Shown here: piece after piece, positions 50,363 to 58,789 of the stretch
Numbering within the stretch: position 1 is the first letter of the stretch
How the letters are laid out: each line of letters starts with the position of its first letter
Assembly (NCBI GenBank): GCA_020631075.1
Contig: JAHDHX010000004.1
Span: 1 to 64,000, forward strand
DNA: 64,000 nucleotides
Direction of reading: 5' to 3'
Source: Candidatus Altimarinota bacterium
Lineage (GTDB): Bacteria; Patescibacteriota; Gracilibacteria; UBA4473
The notes under the pieces: generated by a model
Told to the model about the DNA's origin: nothing
What the model saw: only the letters and a program-made list of their open reading frames with translations
Database searches by the model: none
Made by a program: the position numbers and the translations under genes

Positions 50363-51124
50363 ATGAATGAGAACGGTCAAAATGCGCCAGAGAGGGCTGC
50401 CTGCGCCCCGACGGAGTTGCTGTATCTGGCGGACACGGGCCGCACACAGGCCAGTGCGACGGTGGTGGCCCTCGTGACTGACCCGCACCGTGGCGTGGGC
50501 GTAGTGCTGGACCAGACGGTGTTTTACCCGCAGGGGGGTGGGCAGCCCGCTGACCATGGGGTGATGACCACGGCCGCGGGAGAGAAGTACGCCGTGGGGG
50601 ATGTGCGCCTGCACCCTGACGGCACTGTACACCACTATGGCCAGGGGACGCTGGCCGTCGGTGACCAAGTGACGTTGCAGATAGACGCGGCGCGGCGGGC
50701 GCTGCACGCACGGTTGCATTCGGCGGGGCACCTGGTGGACATTGCCGTGCGGCGGGTGGGGCTGGCGGAGGTGCTGACCCCGACGAAGGGGTATCACTTC
50801 CCTGAGGGGCCGTATGTGGAGTTTGCGGGGACGCTGCCCGATGCAAGCAGCTGGGCTAAGCGGATCGAACAGGCGCTGGGGGAACTGGTCACGGAGGGTG
50901 GGGCGATCATCGCGCGGGAGCTGACCCACGAGGAGGCCGCCGAAAAAGGGGTAGTAGCACCACCCGGCAAGACGGTGCGTTGGGTGGAATTTATGGGGTA
51001 TGAAGCTGACGGCTGTGGCTGCGGGGGGACCCACGTGGCGGACATATCCGACATCGGGCCCGTGGTGGTGCGGCAGGTGAAAAGCAAAAAGGGGGTGACG
51101 AAGGTGAAGTATGGGCTGGGGTGA
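50363..51124 (+). CDS. Alanyl-tRNA editing protein, AlaX type
   Basis: 253 residues. Begins with an AlaRS-like N-terminal domain (YPQGGGQPADHG) followed by the editing domain with HSAGHLVDIAV (HxxxH zinc motif) and CGCGGTHVADISDIG (CxxxH half of the zinc site). It hydrolyses mischarged Ser-tRNA(Ala) or Gly-tRNA(Ala) as a free-standing AlaX. Natural TGA stop after YGLG supports the standard code. About 70 bp after the RNA methyltransferase on the same strand; a TATATT upstream (about 50339-50344) may be its own -10. Confidence 0.95.
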   Translation: MNENGQNAPERAACAPTELLYLADTGRTQASATVVALVTDPHRGVGVVLDQTVFYPQGGGQPADHGVMTTAAGEKYAVGDVRLHPDGTVHHYGQGTLAVGDQVTLQIDAARRALHARLHSAGHLVDIAVRRVGLAEVLTPTKGYHFPEGPYVEFAGTLPDASSWAKRIEQALGELVTEGGAIIARELTHEEAAEKGVVAPPGKTVRWVEFMGYEADGCGCGGTHVADISDIGPVVVRQVKSKKGVTKVKYGLG

Positions 51125-51195
51125 GGAGAGGAGCGATTTCCCACGCCCATGAACTTATCTGTACTGATGAGGATAAACGTGCAAAGAAGAGAAGC

Positions 51196-52473
51196 CTAGA
51201 AGGCGTCGTAGTCGTATGAGGGCTGGTCTACGTAGACATTTTTGCCGTCGAACATGATCTGGACCACTTGCCGGGAAATGTACAAGCGCTGGGTGTTGAC
51301 TTGGGGGAGTAGACTGTCTGGTGCTGCCTCTTGCCCGAGGAGGGCCAAGCCGCCGTTGCGCAGGGCGGTCTGGGTGGGGCCAAAAAGGGAGTGGTCCATG
51401 GCGGAATCCGTGTTGGTGTCGTTGTAACCAGTGTAGGGAATGAAGGCTTTGATCTGGTCTTCAAACTCCTTGATGGTGGCGTTTACACTGCGGGCAAAGT
51501 GTTCCTTAAACGGGGCAGAAGGACTCCAGAGAATGCCGTCGGTGCCTTCGAGGTCGCGAGGCATGACCGAGTGAGCGGCTGTATCTGCATTGGGGGCGAT
51601 GACGTGGCGTAGTCGGAGTGGGGTCTGGGTGGCGCCAAAGATGCGGCCGCGGCCAATGCCCTGTAGTCCGTACCAGCCATGAGGGGGTCTGGTCAGCGTG
51701 CGGGTGATGCGTTCGGCGAACTCTTTAACTTCGTAGGTGAAGAGTTTTTGGTCGTTGCCGAGCATGGGGAGCTTGTCGCTGTGGCCCATTTCAAATGAGT
51801 AGGCCACCGCTGGGTCGAGGAGGCCGAGATCTCTGATCTTGGCATGATAGGCCAGAACCTTCCTGACGACTTCAGGGTGGTGCTGGGGGGTGTTTAGATA
51901 CGCATCATAAGCCAAATTGTCAGAGGAATATGATTGTGAAAAATTTTGGCCGCGGACGTCAACCATAATGTGCTGATCGTCATTGGGGTTTTCGGTGAGG
52001 GTGATGTGGGTGCCGTTGATCAGACGAGAAATACTGATCTGGAAATCGTCGAGTGACAGGGGCTGACCGAAGTATTCTTCGTAGCGAGGGAGGTTCTCAA
52101 TCACTTGCTGTTTGATCCCTTCAAGAGCATTAGACACCTTGGGCGTAGCACCGACGAAGTCGGTGAATGCAAAATTTTCTTTAATGGTGGGGAAAACATT
52201 GACCGCGTGGCGGCGAGTGAGAGGGTGCTCGACACGGATGACGGCATTGGGGGCGTCAAGGACTTCCCCTTCGGATTTAAACATATAGTCCATATTCCCC
52301 ATATGAGCGCCATGCTCATGCGGTTTGTAGGGATCATTAAAACCGAGAAGGATAAATGGTGGGGTGAAGTGGTAGTCAGGAGAGTTTTTTGGGTACTCTT
52401 TTTCCCATTCGTTCTTGATTTCCCCGACGGCGCCGCTGAATTTGGAACCGCTTTCAAATATATTATTTTTCAT
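51196..52473 (-). CDS. Hypothetical protein, 425 aa
   Basis: Not recognised. Soluble. Start chosen at ATG 52473 (MKNNIFESGSKFSGAVGEI) because a TATAAA lies 6 nt upstream on the minus strand; an ATG at 52506 would add 11 residues. It has mixed alpha/beta content with conserved-looking segments such as PPFILLGFNDPYKPHEHGAH, NAVIRVEHPLTRRHAVNVFP, and HGWYGLQGIGRGRIFGATQT. Several His residues in the first segment could bind metal, but no family is identifiable. The 3' part is GC-rich, the 5' part AT-richer. Single-gene unit. Confidence 0.75.
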   Translation of the reverse strand: MKNNIFESGSKFSGAVGEIKNEWEKEYPKNSPDYHFTPPFILLGFNDPYKPHEHGAHMGNMDYMFKSEGEVLDAPNAVIRVEHPLTRRHAVNVFPTIKENFAFTDFVGATPKVSNALEGIKQQVIENLPRYEEYFGQPLSLDDFQISISRLINGTHITLTENPNDDQHIMVDVRGQNFSQSYSSDNLAYDAYLNTPQHHPEVVRKVLAYHAKIRDLGLLDPAVAYSFEMGHSDKLPMLGNDQKLFTYEVKEFAERITRTLTRPPHGWYGLQGIGRGRIFGATQTPLRLRHVIAPNADTAAHSVMPRDLEGTDGILWSPSAPFKEHFARSVNATIKEFEDQIKAFIPYTGYNDTNTDSAMDHSLFGPTQTALRNGGLALLGQEAAPDSLLPQVNTQRLYISRQVVQIMFDGKNVYVDQPSYDYDAF

Positions 52474-52485
52474 GTCTTTTTTATA
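52474..52485 (-). promoter_or_regulatory. -10 box at a leaderless start (51196-52473 gene)
   Basis: TATAAA on the minus strand (plus 52480-52485) with 6 nt (AAAGAC) before ATG 52473. Confidence 0.5.
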
Positions 52486-52553
52486 CACATGAAAAATGAA
52501 AAACAAAGTTTTTTGCTACTTAAACTGAAAAGTGTGGAGACAAGAAGTGACGT

Positions 52554-53276
52554 CTAGTCACGCGGTTGGCTGTAGAAAACAGCTTTGAGATTCACGCTGA
52601 GGAGGCCGTCTTCGGCTTCGTCGAGGGTGATGCTTTCAATGTTGGTCACGGGGGGGAGGTTGCCTTCGAGGAAGGTGATGTCGGCGGGTTCGAGGACGCT
52701 GCGGGGGCCCTGCAGGGCGGCGAAGATGACGTCTGGGAGGCGGCCCTGCTGGAGGTAGTCAACCCAGAGCTTCAGGCTGGGGCGGTCGCAGGTGAGCGAC
52801 ATAGAAACGTCTGAGAGCTGGTAGGTCTTGCCCTCGACGGCGGTGGGGGGGCCTATCTGTAGTGAATTAAGCCGCATGCGGGCGTCACGCAGCTGGCCGT
52901 CGGTGTCGACGCCGTCGAGGTTTTCGAGCTGGTAGGCCATGAGCTCCAGCGCGCGGGCCAGGGCCATGGTGTCGATGGACGCGGGGAGGAGCTGGGACTC
53001 GCGGTTGACGAAGGACTGACTGCGGGAGTCGAACTCTTCGGTGATGGTGGCGAGCTCTTGTTCGAGGGCTTTGACGTCGGACTGGAGCTGCGGAATGGCG
53101 GCTGTCTGGCGGGTGGTCTGGGCGCGGAGGTCAACCCACTCCAGTCCGCGTGGCAGCAACCACAGCACGCCCCACAGGCCCACGATGACCAGCAGCACCA
53201 CCCACGGGAGGGGGTTGTGGCGCATCCGCTCGTAGCGGGAGGACTTGCGGCCGCTCTGGGGGAGGGAGGGGGTCAT
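52554..53276 (-). CDS. pilO: Type IV pilus assembly protein PilO-like
   Basis: 240 residues. Short basic cytoplasmic tail (RKSSRYERMR), one membrane helix (PWVVLLVIVGLWGVLWLLP), then a coiled coil (about 60-100) and a ferredoxin-like C-terminal domain. The overall plan matches PilO, which forms inner-membrane heterodimers with PilN that connect the pilus motor to the periplasmic parts. Its ATG overlaps the stop of the PilN-like gene (ATGA at 53273-53276), supporting translational coupling and partnership. Sequence identity is low, so the name rests on topology and context. Confidence 0.6.
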   Translation of the reverse strand: MTPSLPQSGRKSSRYERMRHNPLPWVVLLVIVGLWGVLWLLPRGLEWVDLRAQTTRQTAAIPQLQSDVKALEQELATITEEFDSRSQSFVNRESQLLPASIDTMALARALELMAYQLENLDGVDTDGQLRDARMRLNSLQIGPPTAVEGKTYQLSDVSMSLTCDRPSLKLWVDYLQQGRLPDVIFAALQGPRSVLEPADITFLEGNLPPVTNIESITLDEAEDGLLSVNLKAVFYSQPRD

Positions 53277-54448
53277 GGGCTGGGGGTGTCAGCGGAGGGC
53301 GGGCGTGGGGAGGGGCGGGGGCCTGGGGTGGGCTTGTCCGTCGTGGAGTCGGGTTTGAGGGCGCTGGCCTTAAACGTGTCGGTCAGCGTGTCGGTGACGG
53401 CCTGCTCGAGCAGCTGCCCGCCGCGCTGGAGGTTGGCGCCGACCTGCTGCAATGCGCCACCGAGTGAGCGTGTGCCCGCCGTAGGAGCGGACGTGCCCAC
53501 GGGGCGGCCCGTGGGCAATGTGCCCTGAGTGCGGACGTGCCAGTCACTGTAGAGTGCGAACTTGGCGTCGTGGGTGTCGGGGAGGCCGCCGAGGGTGGAG
53601 TCACGCTGGATGGCGAGTTGGAGATTAAAGCCCATGGTGTCCTCGCCACTGGGGGCGGAGCTGCGGCTGAAGTTGCTGAGGGAGCCGTCACGCAGGAAGT
53701 CGTAGGAGTTCATCATCTCGGTGAATTCGCTGGCGAGGAAGAAGACCTTGCCGTAGAGGTTGGTGGCCTGGACGGAGAGACTCATGCCCGAACGGTCGAC
53801 CGAGAGGCCCGAGAGGTCGATGGTGTTATTGGCTAAAATCTGGTGCTCGTATTCTACGGAGTTGAAGTAGTGCATCATGCGGTCGGGGGCGTCGAGCAGG
53901 CCGATGACGGCCTGGCCCTGGGTGTCAACCCCGTCAAACCAAGTCCACTGGTTGCTGATGGCTTCGTCTATAATGTGCTGGTATTCGGTGTATTTCTCGG
54001 CGTCGATGTTGCCGGTGAGTTCGTTTTTTTGCTGTTGGTACTTATCAGCCAAGGTGGCGAGCTCGCTGTGGGTGGCGAGGACGGACTGGCTCTGGACGCG
54101 GAGGTTTTGCACGCCTGCGAGCTGGGCGATGACGCGGTTGTCGGGGTCGAGGTCGACCGCCAGCCACGCTGACCCCAGCCCGACAACGAGGGTGAGGGTG
54201 ATGGCGGAGTACTTCAGCGCGTAGAACCACCATGGGGCGGCGCCGCGCTTTTTCTTATAGGCGGCTTTTTCGGCTTGGTTGAGCTTCGTGCTGGCGAGCA
54301 TGGCCGCGGCGGGAGTGGCGAGAGTGCCCTTGTCTGCTTTAGCGGTCGTGTCGGTGGCGGAGCCCTGGGCGGGCGCAGCCGCGGTGCCACTGGGGGTAGT
54401 GCCCCAGACACGGCCATATAATTTCTCGAAGACGCTGGGGACTTTCAT
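53273..54448 (-). CDS. pilN: Type IV pilus assembly protein PilN-like
   Basis: 391 residues from ATG 54448 (MKVPSVFEKLYGRVWG). A long cytoplasmic N-terminal region rich in Ala/Thr/Gly, one membrane helix (YSAITLTLVVGLGSAWLAVD), a coiled coil, then a folded domain and a Pro/Ser/Thr-rich tail. PilN normally has a short cytoplasmic peptide binding PilM; here the tail is about 70 residues long. It is coupled to the PilO-like gene. PilM, PilQ and pilins are not in the window; pilB/pilC lie 25 kb away. Confidence 0.6.
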   Translation of the reverse strand: MKVPSVFEKLYGRVWGTTPSGTAAAPAQGSATDTTAKADKGTLATPAAAMLASTKLNQAEKAAYKKKRGAAPWWFYALKYSAITLTLVVGLGSAWLAVDLDPDNRVIAQLAGVQNLRVQSQSVLATHSELATLADKYQQQKNELTGNIDAEKYTEYQHIIDEAISNQWTWFDGVDTQGQAVIGLLDAPDRMMHYFNSVEYEHQILANNTIDLSGLSVDRSGMSLSVQATNLYGKVFFLASEFTEMMNSYDFLRDGSLSNFSRSSAPSGEDTMGFNLQLAIQRDSTLGGLPDTHDAKFALYSDWHVRTQGTLPTGRPVGTSAPTAGTRSLGGALQQVGANLQRGGQLLEQAVTDTLTDTFKASALKPDSTTDKPTPGPRPSPRPPSADTPSP

Positions 54449-54484
54449 CAGATGAGTATACCATGAAATGCGGGGCACGTACAA
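54449..54484 (-). promoter_or_regulatory. Promoter of the pilN-pilO unit, apparently leaderless
   Basis: On the minus strand TTGTAC (plus 54479-54484), an 18-nt spacer and TATACT (plus 54455-54460). ATG 54448 follows the -10 box by 6 nt. Confidence 0.7.
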
Positions 54485-54641
54485 GCGCGGCGACCGAAGA
54501 GAAACAGAGAAATTTCACACTGGGAAAGGTTGTCTTTACAAAGTGAGGTGGCGGGATAGCTTGGCCGTCGTGACTGGTTTTTTGCCAGCTTCTCTCCTCC
54601 TGTTACTCCTCCCACACTCCCCTCCTCCCCCCCTCTACCGA

Positions 54642-56189
54642 ATGACTACTGCTCTGAAAACTTGGTATGAAAATAGTCGGCCGTATTTCCGTGCGGATAT
54701 ATTAGCGGGGATCACGGTGGCCTTAGCGCTCATCCCTGAAGCGATTGCGTTTGCGTTTGTGGCGGGGGTGACTCCCCTGCTCTCACTCCAGACGGCGGTG
54801 ATGATCGGGTTGATTGCGGCGACCTTCACGGGGCGACCTGGGATGATCAGTGCGTCGACGGCGGCGATTTCCATTGTGGTGGCGCCGCTGATCGCCGCGC
54901 ATGGGTTGGAGTATTTGTTTGCCTGTGTGGTGCTGATGGGGGTGATTCAACTCCTGATCGGGGTGTTTCGGTTGGGGAAGTACACGACGCTCATCCCCCA
55001 CTCGGTGGTGCTGGGGTTCCTCAACGGGTTGGCGATCGTGATCTTCCTGGCGCAGTGGGACCAATTTCAGCTCACCCAAACTGTGCTGGTGGACGGCGTA
55101 GAGCAGACCGTCAAGCAGTGGCTGCCACTGTTTGATTTCGGGGTGATGTTGCTGGGGGTGGGCTTCACGATGGGGGTGATACACCTCGGGCCGAAATTAA
55201 CCAAACTGGTGCCTTCTTCGCTGCTGGCGATCGGGGTGATGACGGTGATCTCGATGCTGTTGTCGCACTTCGGGGTGTATGACTTCCGCACGGTGGCGGA
55301 CTTCGCGGGGGTGGCGCTGGTCGGGGAGCTGCCCAGTTGGCACCTGCCGCAGGTGCCGCTGACCCTTGAGACGCTGCGGATAGTCACGCCGTATGCGGTG
55401 ATAGGGGCGCTGGTGGGGCTGACCGAGGCGGCGCTGACCCTGCGGGTGCTGGACGAAATGACCCAGAGTAAGGGGCGGATGAATCGAGAGTTCTTGGCGC
55501 AGGGGTTGGCGAATTTCGTCAATGGGTTTTTCGGTGGGATGGGGGGTGACGCGATGATCGGTCAGTCGATCGTGAATGTGAACTCGGGCGGGCGGACGCG
55601 GATATCGGGGATAGTAGCGGCTTTAGCCTTGCTGGGCTTCCTGCTGTGGGCGGGGCCAGTGGTCAATGCGATCCCGCTGGCGGCGCTGGTGGGGTTGATG
55701 TTTATGGTGGTGATTTCGACTTTCAAGTGGGAGAGCCTGCGCTATGGCGGGCGGATACCGCGGAGTGAATACTTTGTGATCGGGCTGGTGACGGTGGTGA
55801 CGATCTTGGCTGACCTCGCGACGGCGGTGATCCTTGGCGTGGTGGTGTCGACGGTGATGTTTGCGTGGCGAAAGGGCAAAAGCGTGGAAGTGCGCACACA
55901 GCTGACCGCTGACGGCACCAAGGTGTATAAGGTCAATGGGTTGCTGTTTTTTGCTTCGACCCAGCACTTCGCTGAGCTGCTGACCGTCGAGGATGACCCG
56001 CAGGAGGTGGTGGTGGACCTGAAGTACGCGAAGGTGCTGGATATATCGGCGCTGAAGGTGCTCAACGATGTGGCGCGGCGGTACCGCGAGCGCGGCACGC
56101 ACCTGACCGTCACGCGCCCCGGGGAAAACTGCCGTCAGCTGATCGAAACAGCCGGGACGCTGATGGAGTTTGACATTAGGAAACACTGA
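54642..56189 (+). CDS. SulP family anion transporter with STAS domain
   Basis: 515 residues from ATG 54642 (MTTALKTWYENSRPYFRADI); the longer frame from 54468 crosses the pilN promoter and is unlikely. SulP core motifs: ADILAGITVALALIPEAIAF, GRPGMISASTAAISIVVAPL, FVNGFFGGMGGDAMIGQSIVN and about 12 membrane segments. The C-terminal STAS domain (about 410-510) ends ...TLMEFDIRKH. SulP proteins carry sulfate, bicarbonate or dicarboxylates; substrate is not predictable. The last codons and the TGA stop lie within palindromic copy D (56177-56367), so the C-terminus is set by that element. Confidence 0.93.
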   Translation: MTTALKTWYENSRPYFRADILAGITVALALIPEAIAFAFVAGVTPLLSLQTAVMIGLIAATFTGRPGMISASTAAISIVVAPLIAAHGLEYLFACVVLMGVIQLLIGVFRLGKYTTLIPHSVVLGFLNGLAIVIFLAQWDQFQLTQTVLVDGVEQTVKQWLPLFDFGVMLLGVGFTMGVIHLGPKLTKLVPSSLLAIGVMTVISMLLSHFGVYDFRTVADFAGVALVGELPSWHLPQVPLTLETLRIVTPYAVIGALVGLTEAALTLRVLDEMTQSKGRMNREFLAQGLANFVNGFFGGMGGDAMIGQSIVNVNSGGRTRISGIVAALALLGFLLWAGPVVNAIPLAALVGLMFMVVISTFKWESLRYGGRIPRSEYFVIGLVTVVTILADLATAVILGVVVSTVMFAWRKGKSVEVRTQLTADGTKVYKVNGLLFFASTQHFAELLTVEDDPQEVVVDLKYAKVLDISALKVLNDVARRYRERGTHLTVTRPGENCRQLIETAGTLMEFDIRKH

Positions 56190-56367
56190 TAAACTCAAAA
56201 GGAGGTGAAAACAATGGAGAAAGAGTCACCATCAAAAAAGAATCTTTGGGGTGCTTTTTCACTCCAGAACCGTCACGGGGTCTCTCGACCCCGTGAGAAC
56301 CTGTCGCAAAAAATCATCCCCAAATCTCTCTTTTTGTGATTGGCGAGACTTCATCAGTGTTTCCTTA
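56177..56367. mobile_element. Palindromic ~190-bp element, copy D (MITE-like)
   Basis: Inverted ends AGGAAACACTGAT (56178-56190 and, inverted, 56353-56365) with TA at each outer edge. Interior AAAAAAGAATCTTTGGGG on the left and CCCCAAATCTCTCTTTTTG on the right match the shared boxes, and TTTGGGG/CCCCAAA pair. The central stem is CACGGGGTC-TCTC-GACCCCGTG. No ORF. It spans the gap between convergent sulP and yebC and includes the sulP stop codon. Confidence 0.8.
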
Positions 56368-56448
56368 GTGAGGATGACCCTACGGCTAGGGAGTGAGGGG
56401 GGGAGTGAGGTGAAACGGCTGGTGCACTGGAGGCTCTAGCGGTGGAAG

Positions 56449-57180
56449 CTAAACAGCTGCTAGGTGCCAGCCGCCGTAGACATCGTCGATGTCGACGGAC
56501 TCCTCGACGGCGGCGGTGAATTTCTCCAGCTGGGCGAGGACTTTCGCGTCGGTGATGGGGCGGGAGTCCTTGGCGTGGTAGGCGGGTTCGGCTTTTTTGA
56601 TGGTGAGGTCTGTGGTGGCCAGCGCGTCGCGCACGGTGCCCAGCTGGGTGAATTCGGTGATGACCTGGGCGGTGTCGGTGTCAAAAATCAAGTCAGAGGC
56701 ACCTGCGTCGGCGATGAGCTCAAAGAGGGACTCTTCGGTGTGGGTGCCTGTGTCAACGGTGATGACACCGACGTGGTCAAACAAAAACCCGACTGACCCT
56801 GAGGTGCCGAGGTTGCCGCCGTTTTTACTGAAGGTGAGGCGGAGCTCGGGGAAGGTGCGGTTGGGGTTGTCTGTCAGGGCGGTGACGATGAACGGGACAC
56901 CGTCGGGGCCGAAGCCTTCGTAGACCATGGGGCTGTAGACGGCGCCGTCTTTGCCCTCGCCGCGGAGTTTTTTGAGGATTTTGTCAATGTTTGACCCAGG
57001 GACGGAGTCGGCCTTGGCGTTAGCGATGGCGGCGCGGAGGGAGGCGTTGGTCTCGGGGTTGGGGTCGTTGCGCCCGACGACCATGAGGATCTTGGAATGC
57101 TTATTGAGCACCTTGCCGCGTTTGGCGTCGGTGATGGCTTTCTTATGCCTGATCGAGTGCCATTTGCTGTGCCCAGCCAT
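56449..57180 (-). CDS. yebC: YebC/PmpR family protein (DUF28)
   Basis: 243 residues. N-terminal MAGHSKWHSIRHKKAITDAKRGK, split in the usual way, AIANAKADSVPGSNIDKIL, YEGFGPDGVPFIVTALTDN, TFSKNGGNLGTSGSVGFLF, and C-terminal IDDVYGGWHL. The family includes DNA-binding regulators and factors helping translation at proline stretches. The gene converges on sulP. Start ATG 57180 fits the invariant MAGHSKW. Confidence 0.96.
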   Translation of the reverse strand: MAGHSKWHSIRHKKAITDAKRGKVLNKHSKILMVVGRNDPNPETNASLRAAIANAKADSVPGSNIDKILKKLRGEGKDGAVYSPMVYEGFGPDGVPFIVTALTDNPNRTFPELRLTFSKNGGNLGTSGSVGFLFDHVGVITVDTGTHTEESLFELIADAGASDLIFDTDTAQVITEFTQLGTVRDALATTDLTIKKAEPAYHAKDSRPITDAKVLAQLEKFTAAVEESVDIDDVYGGWHLAAV

Positions 57181-57242
57181 GTGAAAGGGAGGAAAAAATC
57201 AGCGACAGTGTAGGCGGGCGGGGGGTGGGTGTCGAGGGGGGT

Positions 57243-58514
57243 TTACTGGAGGTGCAGGTAGCCTTCGCCTGGGTCACCGTGCAGACGAGCAAACACCTCT
57301 TCGAGGTATTCACTGATGCTGAAAGAGTCACCGAATGATTTTTGCAGGCGACGAAAGGCTGTCTCGGAAAGATTATCGAGATAGTGCTGAAATAGAGGCG
57401 TCTCAAGGATGTCTAGGAACTGGTCAGCAATGAGATCACCCTCAAGCGGCAAATGAAGGCGATTTGTGGCTTGATCGCGGAAAACATTAATGAAGCGAGG
57501 GATGTCGCTGAGGTCAGAAACACGTTTTAGGTTGTCAGTAACCCAAGTGGCTAGCATTTCGCTGCGCTCGGCTTCCGAGGCGTCTATAATATTTCGTGTT
57601 TTGGCTTTCCTAGGTAAAAGGTCGGCAAATTTTTGGCCTATGGTAGGGTCAATGGCTGTGAGAGCGGAAGCGTTGGCTTTAATTACGTCTCGATTGAGCT
57701 GGTAAAAGATGTCTGTGTTGACATAGTACGCAAAGGCGTCGGCGACTGTCTGGGCGGTGGGGGTGCAGGCAATGAACTGACGCGGGGCCAGCTGGGCGAA
57801 GTGGGCGAGCGCGGTGAGAGGCATTCTATGTGGTTTGCTCTGCAATGAGTGGCGAATTGCTTCAAGGTGGTGAGGCAGATGCGCAGAGAGGATGGTGGCT
57901 TCTATGTCTTTAACGTTTTGCGGCATGAGGGGGCTGTCACCTGTAAACTGGTAGGGTGAATTAGCTGCCTTCAGATACGGTAAAACAGGGTTCTTGTATT
58001 TCCTTAATCGGTTGTAGTTGATAGCCAACGTGTTGATGAAATCATTGTGGTGGGCGTGGGTGCAGTACTTGGGGATTGACTCTTGATATTGGTAGACGGG
58101 TATCTGATCGATGAAGCCGAATAGCGCTTGGCTAAATTCCGAAGAGTAGTGGGAGGGGTCGAGCTGGAATTCGTGCTGGTGGGCGTCGAGCGCCCCCCAC
58201 AGCGCGTGAATGACGTGCTGCGGGACAGTCGGGGTGACTGTCACCGAAGACTGGGCAGGGCCCAGGGTGTGGCCAGCTTGCTGGTGCAGGGGCAGGGTGT
58301 CGATGTCAGTGCCATCCAACGAGTGGTCACCCGTGCGGGTGATGACCTGACTGGTACGGATGTCTTTGGAGAGCTTTACAAACTGCTCAAGCGTAGTGAG
58401 GACCTCTGTGCTGGTGTTGCCTAAAATCTGTGCAACGGCCTCGGGGTCAGTGTGCGGCTGTGCCGCCTGTGTGGTGAGCACACCACAGAGTAACTGTTCG
58501 AATTTATTTTCCAT
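57243..58514 (-). CDS. Hypothetical protein, 423 aa
   Basis: Not recognised. Soluble, mostly helical (MENKFEQLLCGVLTTQAAQ..., later PRKAKTRNIIDASEAERSEM). Contains His-rich segments (HAHHNDFINTL, HLPHHLEAIRHSL) without a clear metal motif. GC content is lower in the 3' half. Divergent from dnaK by 275 bp. Similar in style to the window's other single minus-strand orphan genes. Confidence 0.75.
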   Translation of the reverse strand: MENKFEQLLCGVLTTQAAQPHTDPEAVAQILGNTSTEVLTTLEQFVKLSKDIRTSQVITRTGDHSLDGTDIDTLPLHQQAGHTLGPAQSSVTVTPTVPQHVIHALWGALDAHQHEFQLDPSHYSSEFSQALFGFIDQIPVYQYQESIPKYCTHAHHNDFINTLAINYNRLRKYKNPVLPYLKAANSPYQFTGDSPLMPQNVKDIEATILSAHLPHHLEAIRHSLQSKPHRMPLTALAHFAQLAPRQFIACTPTAQTVADAFAYYVNTDIFYQLNRDVIKANASALTAIDPTIGQKFADLLPRKAKTRNIIDASEAERSEMLATWVTDNLKRVSDLSDIPRFINVFRDQATNRLHLPLEGDLIADQFLDILETPLFQHYLDNLSETAFRRLQKSFGDSFSISEYLEEVFARLHGDPGEGYLHLQ

Positions 58515-58630
58515 CGATGGTTTCCTACTCTTTACAATTTAATTTTCAAGTTTAATTGGTTTTAAAGAAAAATTCGCGCCTTACTGTGGAAGGGCTATCG
58601 GGGCAAAAATTTGTGCTTCATAATGTCGCT

Positions 58631-58657
58631 CTAGCACTCACGCAAAAAGACTGCTAA
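58631..58657. promoter_or_regulatory. CIRCE operator 1 (HrcA binding site)
   Basis: CTAGCACTC-N9-GACTGCTAA, 16 of 18 positions of TTAGCACTC-N9-GAGTGCTAA. Located about 130 bp upstream of dnaK. Binding of the repressor HrcA is expected from the family. Confidence 0.85.
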
Positions 58658-58676
58658 AAAAGTTTGACTTTCACTT

Positions 58677-58703
58677 TTAGCACTCACATAATTGCTCTGC
58701 TAA
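58677..58703. promoter_or_regulatory. CIRCE operator 2 (HrcA binding site)
   Basis: TTAGCACTC-N9-CTCTGCTAA: left half perfect, right half 6 of 9. Lies 19 bp after the first CIRCE. The tandem arrangement suggests cooperative repression of dnaK. Confidence 0.75.
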
Positions 58704-58789
58704 AAAAGTCAGTCAGAGATGTTTCGTTTGAAAAATCGTGTGACTGTCGACCACTTACTCATCTATTTTTCTTAAAAACCTTCAAGAGT

